Positions 19,475 through 27,209 of a stretch of 64,000 nt of DNA are shown piece after piece (position 1 is the first letter of the stretch; each line of letters opens with the position of its first letter). The notes under the pieces were generated by a model that worked only from the letters and a program-made list of their open reading frames with translations, was not told where the DNA came from and made no database searches. The DNA lies in assembly GCF_036898465.1 (NCBI RefSeq), contig NZ_JARUMJ010000001.1:8370001-8434000 (forward strand). Direction: 5' to 3'. The translations under genes were made by a program, and so were the position numbers. The stretch comes from Streptomyces sp. B21-105 (GTDB lineage: Bacteria; Actinomycetota; Actinomycetes; Streptomycetales; Streptomycetaceae).

Positions 19475-19905
19475 CGCTCGTGGAGCCGCCGGCGCACCAG
19501 GTCGAAGCGCATCCGGTCCAGCGCGCAGGCCTCACGCCGCATTCCGTCCTCGTGCAGCCGCAGCACGCGGTCGACGTCCACCCAGGAGTCACGGCCGGTC
19601 CGGTCCCACGGCCCGCTCCCGATGGCCACCCACTCCCGGTCGCCGTCGTGCCGCTTGCTGGAGAGCTGCACGGCCAGGAAGGTGCCGCCCGGCTCGCGGG
19701 CGACGACGAGCACCGGACGGTCCTTGCCCCGGCCGTCGTCCTCCTCGAACGGCACCCAGGTCCACACGATCTCGCCGGGGTCCGGGTCGCCGTCGTGCGC
19801 GGGGGAGTACTCGGTGCGCACCCGGCCGACCTCACGCGGGTCGGCCTCGACGGTGGCGGTTGGGCCGGAGCGGCCCGGGACGTCTGCATCGGTAAACGCG
19901 GTCAC
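19459..19905 (-). CDS. PemK/MazF-like protein without partner antitoxin
   Basis: A 148-residue protein with a PemK-like core: PGEIVWTWVPFEEDDGRGKDRP near residue 44, followed by VLVVAREPGGTFLAVQLSSKRH, recalling the MazF/PemK beta-barrel. It carries N- and C-terminal extensions. No small antitoxin gene is adjacent, so a toxin function is uncertain; many actinobacterial homologues of this length are solitary. The GTG start at 19905 is supported by TAGGGT (19917-19912, minus) placed as a leaderless -10 box. Confidence 0.65.
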   Translation of the reverse strand: MTAFTDADVPGRSGPTATVEADPREVGRVRTEYSPAHDGDPDPGEIVWTWVPFEEDDGRGKDRPVLVVAREPGGTFLAVQLSSKRHDGDREWVAIGSGPWDRTGRDSWVDVDRVLRLHEDGMRREACALDRMRFDLVRRRLHERYGWT

Positions 19906-20036
19906 GGGGGCACCCTAAGCGGTGTCCTCCCAGCCGTGCCCCACCGGCATGTCGACTCCGCGTCGGACGTCACGGGTGGGCAGACCCCTCGACGGCACGG
20001 TCGCCCCACAGGCATCTCGTGTTCCTGCGCAAAGGA

Positions 20037-20065
20037 TTGACGTGCTTCCGCCGCACGCTTAGCTT
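20037..20065 (+). promoter_or_regulatory. Promoter of the GH43 gene
   Basis: TTGACG (20037-20042) and TAGCTT (20060-20065) with 17-bp spacing form the clearest sigma-70-type promoter in the window, about 60 bp before the GH43 start. Confidence 0.65.
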
Positions 20066-20086
20066 CTGATCGACTTCCCGGACTTT

Positions 20087-20102
20087 GTTCGGTATGTCGA
20101 AC
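20087..20102. promoter_or_regulatory. Operator-like palindrome GTTCG-N6-CGAAC
   Basis: A perfect inverted repeat lies just downstream of the predicted GH43 transcription start and before its ribosome binding site (GGAGAG). The position suits a repressor such as a LacI-type sugar regulator; none is adjacent. Confidence 0.45.
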
Positions 20103-20127
20103 TCTGAAGCCGTAGGAGAGCCGCACC

Positions 20128-21516
20128 ATGACGACACGTCCCCCCGCCCCGTCCCGCCGTGCCCTGCTGCGCGCGATGACCGTCCTGCCCGCAGCGGCGC
20201 TGGTGCTCGGGGAGGCCCCCGGCCTGCTCGGCACGGCCCTCGCCGCCGCGCCCGGCGCCGGATCGGCCACGCGCTACACCATCGTGCCGTTCCTCGACAG
20301 CAACGACGGAACGGTGAACGTCTACCAGTCCGACGACGCCACCGACTTCCGGCTGCTGAAGGCCTCCGCGTACACACCCCCCACCAACCGCATCCGCGAC
20401 GCGAGCGTCTTCAAGCACACCGACGGCTTCTACTACATCACCTACACCACCCACACCTGGCAGGACACCAGCACCACCATCGGCTTCGCCCGCAGCTCCG
20501 ACCGGCTCAACTGGACCTTCCTGTACGACTACACGGTCCCGATCGCCAACATCTCCCGCGCCTGGGCCCCGGAGTTCTTCGTCGACAGCGACGGCAGCGT
20601 CAACGTCATCGTGTCCTGCTCGAAGACGAGCGACGAGTGGATCTTCACGCCGTACCTCCTCAAGGCCACCAACTCCTCGCTGACCGCCTGGAGTGCGCCG
20701 GTCGCCCTGTCCGGCATCGGCGCGAACCACATCGACACGTACATCGTGAAGACCGGGTCGACCTACCACGCGTTCACCAAGAACGAGACGGCGAAGTACA
20801 TCGAGTACGCGACGGCGTCCAACCTCGCCGGCCCCTACACGATCAAGAAGACCGGCGACTGGGCCGGCTGGGGCAGCTACCGCGAGGGCCCGACCGTCAT
20901 CCAGCTCGACAACGGCGCCTGGCGCATCTTCTTCGACGGCTACGGCGACCACAAGTACTACTACAGCGACAGCTACGACTCCTTCGCGACCTGGAGCGCC
21001 CCCAAGGCGCTGCCCGGCATCTCGGGCACGGCGCGCCACTTCACGGTCATCAAGGAGACGGTGAGCGGCGGGCCGACCCTGACCAAGAACGCCACGCGCT
21101 CCCTGCGGTCGGGCAACTACACCACCCGCTTCTGGCAGGAGCAGTCCGCCCTGCTGAACCTGCCCGTGGTCACCTCCTCCAGCACCACGGCCGAGAAGCA
21201 GGCGTCCACCTTCACCGTCGTCGCCGGGCTCGCCGACGGCAACGCCTACTCGTTCCGCGACGCGGCCGGCAAGTACCTGCGCCACTACTCCTTCCGCGGC
21301 CGCTTCGACTCCAACGACGGCACGTCGACCTTCTCCAGGGACGCCACCTTCATCGCCCGCACCGGAACGGTCGCGGGCTCGGTCCGCTTCGAGTCGTACA
21401 ACTACCCGGGCTACTACCTGCGTCACTACAACTACGAGCTGCGCGTCGAGCAGTCCGACGGCACGGACCTCTTCCGGCAGGACAGCTCCTTCGTGCCGGT
21501 GACGGCCTGGGCCTGA
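20128..21516 (+). CDS. Secreted GH43 alpha-L-arabinofuranosidase with CBM42 (AbfB)
   Basis: A 462-residue exported enzyme. The N-terminus has a twin-arginine signal (SRRALLRAM) and a hydrophobic stretch ending in ALAAAPG, so it probably leaves by Tat. Residues about 50-325 form a GH43-like beta-propeller; RDASVF, WAPEFF and REGPTVI are candidate catalytic-acid and base regions. The C-terminal 140 residues are an AbfB arabinose-binding module with two repeats (KYLRHYSFRGRFDSNDG and YYLRHYNYELRVEQSDG). The architecture resembles exo-1,5-alpha-L-arabinofuranosidases of Streptomyces. Its job is likely release of arabinose from plant arabinan. Confidence 0.87.
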   Translation: MTTRPPAPSRRALLRAMTVLPAAALVLGEAPGLLGTALAAAPGAGSATRYTIVPFLDSNDGTVNVYQSDDATDFRLLKASAYTPPTNRIRDASVFKHTDGFYYITYTTHTWQDTSTTIGFARSSDRLNWTFLYDYTVPIANISRAWAPEFFVDSDGSVNVIVSCSKTSDEWIFTPYLLKATNSSLTAWSAPVALSGIGANHIDTYIVKTGSTYHAFTKNETAKYIEYATASNLAGPYTIKKTGDWAGWGSYREGPTVIQLDNGAWRIFFDGYGDHKYYYSDSYDSFATWSAPKALPGISGTARHFTVIKETVSGGPTLTKNATRSLRSGNYTTRFWQEQSALLNLPVVTSSSTTAEKQASTFTVVAGLADGNAYSFRDAAGKYLRHYSFRGRFDSNDGTSTFSRDATFIARTGTVAGSVRFESYNYPGYYLRHYNYELRVEQSDGTDLFRQDSSFVPVTAWA

Positions 21517-21642
21517 GCCGTACCGCCGCGGCCGCGCGGCAGGAGGCGGGCGGTGGCACCCGGGCGCGAACGCCCAGGCCACCGCCCAGTAGAGTGCGCC
21601 CCTGTCGTCCCGAGCCGTCCACGAACACCGAGGTAGTGCGCA

Positions 21643-22998
21643 GTGACCCCCGCCCGACCAGGACCGTCGCCAGCCGTCACCGCATCCCCCGCCCCCTCCG
21701 TCTCCATCCCCTTCTCCACCCCCGTCTCCGCCTCCGGCGCGGTCACCGTCGTCGGGATCGGAGCGGACGGCTGGGCGGGCCTCCCGGACGCGTCCCGCGC
21801 CGCGTTGAGTGCGGCGGAGGTCCTGATCGGAGGCCCGCGCCAGCTGGACCTCCTGCCGTCCGACTGCGCCGGCCTGCGCGTCCCCTGGCCCTCGCCGCTG
21901 CGACCCGCGGTCCCCGGCCTCCTCGCCGCGCACGCCGGCCGCCGGATCGCCGTCCTGGCCAGCGGGGACCCCATGTTCCACGGCATCGGACGCGCCCTCG
22001 CCGAGGAACTCGGCCCCGCACGGCTGCACGTGCTGCCGCACCCCTCGTCGGTCTCCCTCGCCGCCGCCCGGCTGGGCTGGCCGCTGGAGGACGTCGAGGT
22101 GGTCACCCTCGTCGGCCGCCCCACGGCCCGCCTCGCCGCCGCCCTGCACACCGGCCGACGGCTCCTCGTCCTCGGCGCGGACGCCGCCGCCCCCGCGCAG
22201 ATCGCCGCCCTGCTGCGCGACCGCGGGTTCGGGCCGAGCCCGATGCGGGTCCTGGAGCAACTCGGCGGCGCCCGGGAACACACGACCGCGCCGCGCACCG
22301 CCGACGACTGGCCCGCCGGCGGACCGCTCGGCGACCCGCTGAACATCGTCGCCGTCGAGTGCCGCCGCGCCCCGGACGCGACTCGGCTCGGCGCCGTGCC
22401 CGGGCTGCCGGACGACGCCTACGAACACGACGGCCAGCTCACCAAGCGGCACGTCCGCGCGGCCACACTCGGCGCCCTCGCCCCGGCCCCCGGCGAGCTG
22501 CTGTGGGACGTCGGCGGCGGCTCGGGCTCCATCGCGATCGAGTGGATGCGCACCCACTCCTCGTGCCGCGTGGTCACCGTCGAGCGGGACCCGGCGCGGG
22601 CCGCGCGCATCGCCCGCAACGCCGACCGGCTCGGGACGCCCGGACTGCGCGTGGTCACCGGCGCGGCCCCTGCGGCCCTCGCCGAACTCCCGCCGCCCGA
22701 CGCGGTGTTCGTCGGCGGCGGACTCACCGCACCCGGACTGCTCGACGCGTGCTGGGCGGCCCTGCCGGCCGGCGGGCGGCTGGTCGCCAACACCGTCACG
22801 CTGGAGTCGGAGGCGCTGCTCGCCGAGGCCCACCGCCGCCACGGAGGCGAGCTGGTGCGGCTGGCCGTGGCGCACGCCGTCCCCGTCGGCGCGTTCACCG
22901 GCTGGCGGCAGGCGATGCCGGTGACCCAGTGGGCCGTCCACAAGACCCTCGACACCCTCTCCGACCCCTTCGACACCCCCGCGGGAGAAGACCGATGA
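21643..22998 (+). CDS. cobL: Precorrin-6Y C5,15-methyltransferase (CbiE-CbiT fusion)
   Basis: A 451-residue fusion. After an about 30-residue Pro/Ser-rich leader, the CbiE tetrapyrrole methylase half runs to about residue 240 (VVGIGADGWAGL, LIGGPRQLDLLP, ASGDPMFHGIG). The CbiT half follows (KRHVRAATLGAL, WDVGGGSGSIAIEW as the SAM motif). Together they methylate C5 and C15 and decarboxylate the acetate side chain of precorrin-6Y. The GTG start at 21643 is weakly supported by an upstream GAGG. The stop overlaps the cobM start by 4 bp. Confidence 0.92.
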   Translation: MTPARPGPSPAVTASPAPSVSIPFSTPVSASGAVTVVGIGADGWAGLPDASRAALSAAEVLIGGPRQLDLLPSDCAGLRVPWPSPLRPAVPGLLAAHAGRRIAVLASGDPMFHGIGRALAEELGPARLHVLPHPSSVSLAAARLGWPLEDVEVVTLVGRPTARLAAALHTGRRLLVLGADAAAPAQIAALLRDRGFGPSPMRVLEQLGGAREHTTAPRTADDWPAGGPLGDPLNIVAVECRRAPDATRLGAVPGLPDDAYEHDGQLTKRHVRAATLGALAPAPGELLWDVGGGSGSIAIEWMRTHSSCRVVTVERDPARAARIARNADRLGTPGLRVVTGAAPAALAELPPPDAVFVGGGLTAPGLLDACWAALPAGGRLVANTVTLESEALLAEAHRRHGGELVRLAVAHAVPVGAFTGWRQAMPVTQWAVHKTLDTLSDPFDTPAGEDR

Positions 22999-23744
22999 CC
23001 GTGTACTTCATCGGCGCCGGGCCCGGCGCCGCCGACCTGATCACGGTCCGTGGCGCGCGCACGCTCGCCGCCTGCCGGGTCTGTCTGTACGCGGGCAGTC
23101 TGGTCCCACGCGAACTGCTCGCCGAATGCCCTCCCGACGCGCGGCTGGTGGACACCGCACAGCTGGACCTCGACCAGATCACCGCCGAACTGCTGCGCGC
23201 CCACGAGGAGGGACACGACGTGGCGCGGCTGCACTCCGGGGACCCGTCGGTGTTCAGCGCCGTCGCCGAGCAGATGCGCCGGCTGGACGCGGCCGGCGTG
23301 CCCTACGAGGTCGTCCCCGGCGTGCCCGCCTTCGCCGCCGCGGCCGCCGCCCTCAAGCGCGAGCTGACCGTGCCGACCGTCGGCCAGACCGTCATCCTCA
23401 CCCGGATCGCCCACCGCGCCACCGCCATGCCCGAGGGCGAGGACCTCGCCACCCTCGGCCGCAGCGGCGCGCTGATCGTGCTGCACCTCGCGGCCCGGTA
23501 CGTCGACCGGGTGGTCGCCGAGCTCCTGCCGCACCACGGAGCCGACTGCCCCGCCGCCGTCGTCGCCTACGCCTCCCGGCCCGAGGAGCTGATCATCCGG
23601 GGCACGCTCGACGAGATCGCCGACAAGGTGAAGGACGCCGGGGTGCTGCGCACGGCCGTCATCATGGTCGGCCGGACGCTGGGAGCGGAGCAGTTCCGCG
23701 ACAGCCACCTCTACTCCCCGGACCGCGACCGCCACAGCTGCTGA
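22995..23744 (+). CDS. cobM: Precorrin-4 C11-methyltransferase
   Basis: A 249-residue tetrapyrrole methylase. MTVYFIGAGPGAADLITVRG opens the protein; LHSGDPSVFSAVAEQM near residue 79 and VPGVPAFAAAAAALKRELT near 107 are the SAM/substrate-binding motifs characteristic of CobM/CbiF. It methylates C11 of precorrin-4. It is translationally coupled to cobL by an ATGA overlap. Confidence 0.93.
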   Translation: MTVYFIGAGPGAADLITVRGARTLAACRVCLYAGSLVPRELLAECPPDARLVDTAQLDLDQITAELLRAHEEGHDVARLHSGDPSVFSAVAEQMRRLDAAGVPYEVVPGVPAFAAAAAALKRELTVPTVGQTVILTRIAHRATAMPEGEDLATLGRSGALIVLHLAARYVDRVVAELLPHHGADCPAAVVAYASRPEELIIRGTLDEIADKVKDAGVLRTAVIMVGRTLGAEQFRDSHLYSPDRDRHSC

Positions 23745-23778
23745 ACACCCGCCGCCGTCCACGAAGCCGGCAGCGCGG

Positions 23779-24921
23779 CTACGGTCCGGCGACCGTGCTG
23801 CGGCCCACCACCGTCCCCGCACGGTCGATGCAGATCACGTCGACCGCGACCGGGGCGCCGCGCAGTACGCCCAGCGCCTCGTCGCGGGCGGCCGTCGCCA
23901 CGAGGTCGCCGAGCGGCACCCCGGCCGCGGCGCACAGCTGGAGCGCGGCGAGCCCCGTGTTGGCCCCGGCCACCTCCGCGGCGAGCGCCGGGTCCGCACC
24001 GCCCCGCCGGGCCAGCTCGGCGAGGAAGCCCTTGTCGACCTGGGACCGGGCGGAGTGCAGGTCGAGATGGCCGGCGGCGAGCTTGGAGAGCTTGGCGAAG
24101 CCGCCGCAGATCGTCAGACGCTCCACGGGGTGCCGGCGGACGTACTTCAGGACCGCGCCCGCGAAGTCGCCCATGTCGAGCAGCGCCTCCTCGGGCAGCC
24201 GGTACTCGGCGACGACCGTCCGCTCCGACGTCGACCCCGTGCACCCGGCGACATGGGTGCGGCCCGCCGCCCGGGCCACGTCCACGCCCCGCCGGATGGA
24301 GTCGATCCACGCCGAGCAGGAGTACGGCACGACGATCCCGGTCGTGCCGAGGACGGACAGCCCGCCGAGGATGCCCAGCCGCGGGTTCCAGGTGGAGCGG
24401 GCGATCTCCTCGCCGTGGTCGACGGAGAGGGTGATCTCGACGTCGCCGGCGCCGCCGTGCCGGGCCGCCACCTCGGCCACGTGGTCGCGCATCATCTGGC
24501 GGGGGACCGGGTTGACGGCGGGTTCCCCGACCGGCAGAGGCAGTCCGGGACGGGTGACCGTGCCCACGCCGGGCCCCGCCCGGAACACCACCCCGGACCC
24601 GGCCGGCAGCAGCCGCACCGTGGCCCGGACCAGCGCCCCGTGCGTGACGTCCGGATCGTCGCCGGCGTCCTTGACGACCCCGGCCATCGCGTGGTCGTCC
24701 GTCAGCTCCTCGGCCGCCAGCGCGAACGCCGGTGTCTGCCCCCTGGGCAGCGTGATCGTCACCGGATCGGGGAACTCGCCGGTCAGCAGGGCGGTGTAGG
24801 CGGCCGTGGTGGCCGCCGTCGCGCAGGCGCCGGTCGTCCAGCCGGGCCGCAGACCGGTGTGCTTGAGTTGGGCGCCGCGGCCGCCCTTCGGGCCGTCCGA
24901 GCCTGCCACGTCACTGCTCAT
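23779..24921 (-). CDS. cbiD: Cobalt-precorrin-5B C1-methyltransferase CbiD
   Basis: A 380-residue CbiD protein. Hallmarks are LRPGWTTGACATAATTAAY near residue 24, NPVPRQMM near 137, GTTGIVVPYSCSAWIDSI near 193, and the GGFAKLSKLAAGHLDLHS segment near 273. CbiD belongs to the anaerobic branch of the pathway, yet the aerobic marker cobG is also present, so this species uses a mixed enzyme set as other Streptomyces do; no cobF is visible. The GGAAGG ribosome binding site (24936-24931, minus) is intact, but an insertion element begins only a few bases further upstream, so the native promoter is probably displaced. Confidence 0.93.
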   Translation of the reverse strand: MSSDVAGSDGPKGGRGAQLKHTGLRPGWTTGACATAATTAAYTALLTGEFPDPVTITLPRGQTPAFALAAEELTDDHAMAGVVKDAGDDPDVTHGALVRATVRLLPAGSGVVFRAGPGVGTVTRPGLPLPVGEPAVNPVPRQMMRDHVAEVAARHGGAGDVEITLSVDHGEEIARSTWNPRLGILGGLSVLGTTGIVVPYSCSAWIDSIRRGVDVARAAGRTHVAGCTGSTSERTVVAEYRLPEEALLDMGDFAGAVLKYVRRHPVERLTICGGFAKLSKLAAGHLDLHSARSQVDKGFLAELARRGGADPALAAEVAGANTGLAALQLCAAAGVPLGDLVATAARDEALGVLRGAPVAVDVICIDRAGTVVGRSTVAGP

Positions 24922-24942
24922 CGGGGCTGTCCTTCCTGGATA

Positions 24943-24962
24943 CCCCCGGCTTCAGCCGGGGG
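24943..24962 (+). repeat. Left-end hairpin of the IS element
   Basis: Arms 24943-24950 and 24955-24962 pair perfectly around a TTCA loop. The right-end hairpin has the same loop and a similar GCC/GGC stem. Confidence 0.75.
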
Positions 24963-25106
24963 TGGGGGTACCTCCCGCTTGAGGGGGAGAACCAAAGCTC
25001 CTGCGGAGCAGGGCAGGAAGAGCCCGTTCGCTGTCAGGGCGGACCGACGTTCGCCGGCTACCGGCCCAGGACCGGGGCTCACACGGAAGGTGATACGGTG
25101 TGAGGC

Positions 25107-26366
25107 ATGCCGCAGCAGGTCAAGCGGGCGTTCAAGTACCGCTTCTACCCCACGGACGGGCAGGCAGCCGAGCTGTCGCGCACGTTCGGCTGCGTCCGCC
25201 TCGTGTACAACAGGGCGCTGGAGGAACGCACGAGGGCTTGGTACGGCGAGCAGCGCCGCGTCTCCTACGTCCAGTCCTCCGCCGCGCTCACGGCGTGGAA
25301 GAAGACCGAGGAGCTGGCGTTCCTGACGGAGGTGTCCTCCGTTCCGCTCCAGCAGGCGCTGCGCCACCTTCAGACGGCATTCGCCCACTTCTTCGCCAAG
25401 CGCGCCAAGTACCCACGCTTCAAGTCGCGGAAGAAGTCCCGGGCGTCGGCCGAGTACACCCGCTCCGCCTTCACGTGGCGCGACGGGCAGCTCACGCTGG
25501 CGAAGATGGCCGAGCCGTTGGACATCCGCTGGTCGCGTCCGCTGCCGCACGGCTCGGTGCCGACGACGGTGACCGTGTCCCGCGACGCTGCGGGACGCTG
25601 GTTCGTCTCGATGCTGTGCGACGACGCCGTCGCCCCGGCTCCGGCCACGACGAACGCGGTCGGCGTCGATGCAGGGATCACGTCGCTGGTGACGCTGTCC
25701 ACCGGGGAGAAGGTGACCAACCCCCGGCACGAGCGCCGCGACCGGGCCCGTCTCGCCCGCGCGCAGCGGGAGGTGTCGCGCAAGGCGAAGGGCTCGGCGA
25801 ACCGGGAGAAGGCCCGGCGCAAGGCGGCCAAGGTCCATGCGCGGATCGCCGACCGGCGCCGGGACTTCCTGCACAAGCTGTCGACTCGTCTCGTCCGTGA
25901 GAACCAAACGGTCGTGATCGAGGACCTCACCGTCCGCAACCTGCTGAAGAACGGCAGGCTCGCGCGCGCCGTCTCCGACGCGGCCTGGACGGACCTGCGC
26001 TCCATGCTGGAGTACAAGTGCGCCTGGTACGGGCGTGAACTCGTCGTGATCGACCGGTGGTTCCCCAGCTCGAAGCTGTGCGGGGCCTGCGACACGGTCG
26101 CGGCGAGGATGCCGCTGAGCGTCCGCGAGTGGACGTGCGAGCACTGCGGCGCCGTGCACGACCGCGACGTGAACGCGGCACGCAACATTCTGGCCGCCGG
26201 GCTGGCGGCGTCTGCCTGTGGAGACGGTGTAAGACCTCAACGGGAGTCCTCCCGGACGGGGCGGTCGTCGGTGAAGCAGGAACCCCAGCGGGCGACCGCT
26301 GGAATCGCCCGCCTTCAGGCGGGGGAGGAAGTCAAGATCGGATCCGGACTTTCGTGCACGTACTGA
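25107..26366 (+). CDS. tnpB: TnpB RNA-guided nuclease (OrfB, IS605 family)
   Basis: A 419-residue TnpB with an N-terminal HTH_OrfB-like domain (YRFYPTDGQAAELSRTFGC), an arginine/lysine-rich middle, and a complete RuvC active site: D188 (GVDAG), E272 (VIEDLTV) and D354 (HDRDVNAARN). The zinc finger is CGAC (325-328) and CEHC (344-347). The nuclease therefore looks functional. TACGGT at 25094-25099 sits 7 nt before the ATG as a likely leaderless promoter. The last nine or so codons lie beyond the predicted right end, so the stop codon is supplied by host DNA and the frame overlaps the cobK start by 13 bp. Confidence 0.9.
   Translation: MPQQVKRAFKYRFYPTDGQAAELSRTFGCVRLVYNRALEERTRAWYGEQRRVSYVQSSAALTAWKKTEELAFLTEVSSVPLQQALRHLQTAFAHFFAKRAKYPRFKSRKKSRASAEYTRSAFTWRDGQLTLAKMAEPLDIRWSRPLPHGSVPTTVTVSRDAAGRWFVSMLCDDAVAPAPATTNAVGVDAGITSLVTLSTGEKVTNPRHERRDRARLARAQREVSRKAKGSANREKARRKAAKVHARIADRRRDFLHKLSTRLVRENQTVVIEDLTVRNLLKNGRLARAVSDAAWTDLRSMLEYKCAWYGRELVVIDRWFPSSKLCGACDTVAARMPLSVREWTCEHCGAVHDRDVNAARNILAAGLAASACGDGVRPQRESSRTGRSSVKQEPQRATAGIARLQAGEEVKIGSGLSCTY
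26190..26351 (+). ncRNA. Predicted omega RNA (reRNA) with guide
   Basis: TnpB elements encode a guide RNA overlapping the tnpB 3' end and the right end. By that precedent the scaffold would end at about 26335, after the right-end hairpin (26308-26323), and the guide would be the following 16 or so bases of host sequence leading to the cobK start. The 5' boundary is a guess from typical lengths; no RNA evidence is available. Confidence 0.4.
26308..26323 (+). repeat. Right-end hairpin of the IS element
   Basis: CCCGCC and GGCGGG pair around TTCA about 12 bp before the predicted right end; the position inside the 3' end of tnpB is typical for the family. Confidence 0.75.
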
Positions 26367-27109
26367 TTCTCGGCGGAACCACGGAGGCCCGCCGCCTCGC
26401 GGGGCTGCTGCACGGCACGCCCGGCCTGGAGCTGACCAGTTCCCTCGCCGGGCGGGTGGCCAGTCCCCGGCTGCCGCCGGGCGAGGTCCGCGTCGGTGGC
26501 TTCGGCGGGACCGACGGGCTGACGGCCTGGTTGCGCGAGCGGGCCGTCGACGCGCTCATCGACGCCACCCACCCCTTCGCCGGGACCATCAGCTTCCACG
26601 CGGCGCGGGCCGCCGCCACCGCCCATGTTCCCCTGCTCGCCCTGCGCCGCCCTGGCTGGGTCCCCGTCGAGGGCGACCGCTGGCACGAGGCCGGTTCCCT
26701 GGAGCACGCGGCGCGACTGCTGCCGGCGCTCGGCCGCCGGGTGTTCCTCACCACCGGACGGATGGGCCTGCCCGCCTTCGCCGCCCTCGACGAGCTGTGG
26801 TTCCTCGTGCGGTCCGTCGACGCGCCCGAGCCCCCGCACCCGCCGCACAGCGAGATCCTGCTCGACCGCGGCCCCTTCACCCTGGACGGCGAACGGGAGC
26901 TGCTGCGCCGCCACCGCATCGACGTCGTGGTGACGAAGGACAGCGGAGGAGCGGCGACCGCACCGAAGCTGACCGCGGCGCGTGAGGCCCGGCTGCCCGT
27001 CGTCGTGGTCCGGCGGCCGCCGGTCCCGGAGGGCGTGCCCGAGGTCGGGGAGCCCGAGCAGGCGGCCCGCTGGGTGGCGGAACGCCTCGCCACCGCGCCC
27101 CGCGCCTGA
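26354..27109 (+). CDS. cobK: Precorrin-6A/cobalt-precorrin-6A reductase
   Basis: A 251-residue CobK/CbiJ reductase that uses NADPH to reduce precorrin-6A. Motifs include VLILGGTTEARRLAGLL at the N-terminus, IDATHPFAGTISFHAARAA near residue 72, FLTTGRMGLPAF near 132, and VVTKDSGGAATAPKLTAARE near 193. The GTG at 26354 is the only start matching the conserved N-terminus; it has no convincing ribosome binding site. The right end of the IS element lies only about 18 bp upstream, so transcription may now come from the element. Confidence 0.9.
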   Translation: MHVLILGGTTEARRLAGLLHGTPGLELTSSLAGRVASPRLPPGEVRVGGFGGTDGLTAWLRERAVDALIDATHPFAGTISFHAARAAATAHVPLLALRRPGWVPVEGDRWHEAGSLEHAARLLPALGRRVFLTTGRMGLPAFAALDELWFLVRSVDAPEPPHPPHSEILLDRGPFTLDGERELLRRHRIDVVVTKDSGGAATAPKLTAAREARLPVVVVRRPPVPEGVPEVGEPEQAARWVAERLATAPRA

Positions 27110-27209
27110 CTCCCCGGCCCGCTCACCCGCCAGCCCGAGCCGCCCGCGCAGGAGGCGTCCTCGCCCCTGGCGCCCGCGGTGGCGTCGGTCGGGCGGCGCC
27201 GCCGCGGGG

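Larger units (their letters stand above)
24938..26335 (+). mobile_element. IS200/IS605-family (IS1341-type) element carrying only tnpB
   Basis: An approximately 1.4-kb element between the divergent start codons of cbiD and cobK. The left end has a subterminal hairpin with TTCA loop (24943-24962) and the right end one with a similar TTCA loop (26308-26323), as expected for ends recognised as single-stranded hairpins. It encodes TnpB but no TnpA transposase, so it would need help in trans. No target duplication is expected in this family. Exact ends are inferred from hairpin positions, within about 10 bp. Confidence 0.75.

Noticed and set aside
19459..19905. Complete toxin-antitoxin module
   Set aside because: No antitoxin-like open frame lies upstream or downstream of the PemK-like gene; the neighbour is an enzyme on the other strand.
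20085..22990. Long plus-strand open frame through the GH43 and cobL genes
   Set aside because: It is a frame without stops in GC-rich DNA; only its last part, in the cobM reading frame, is a real gene, from 22995.
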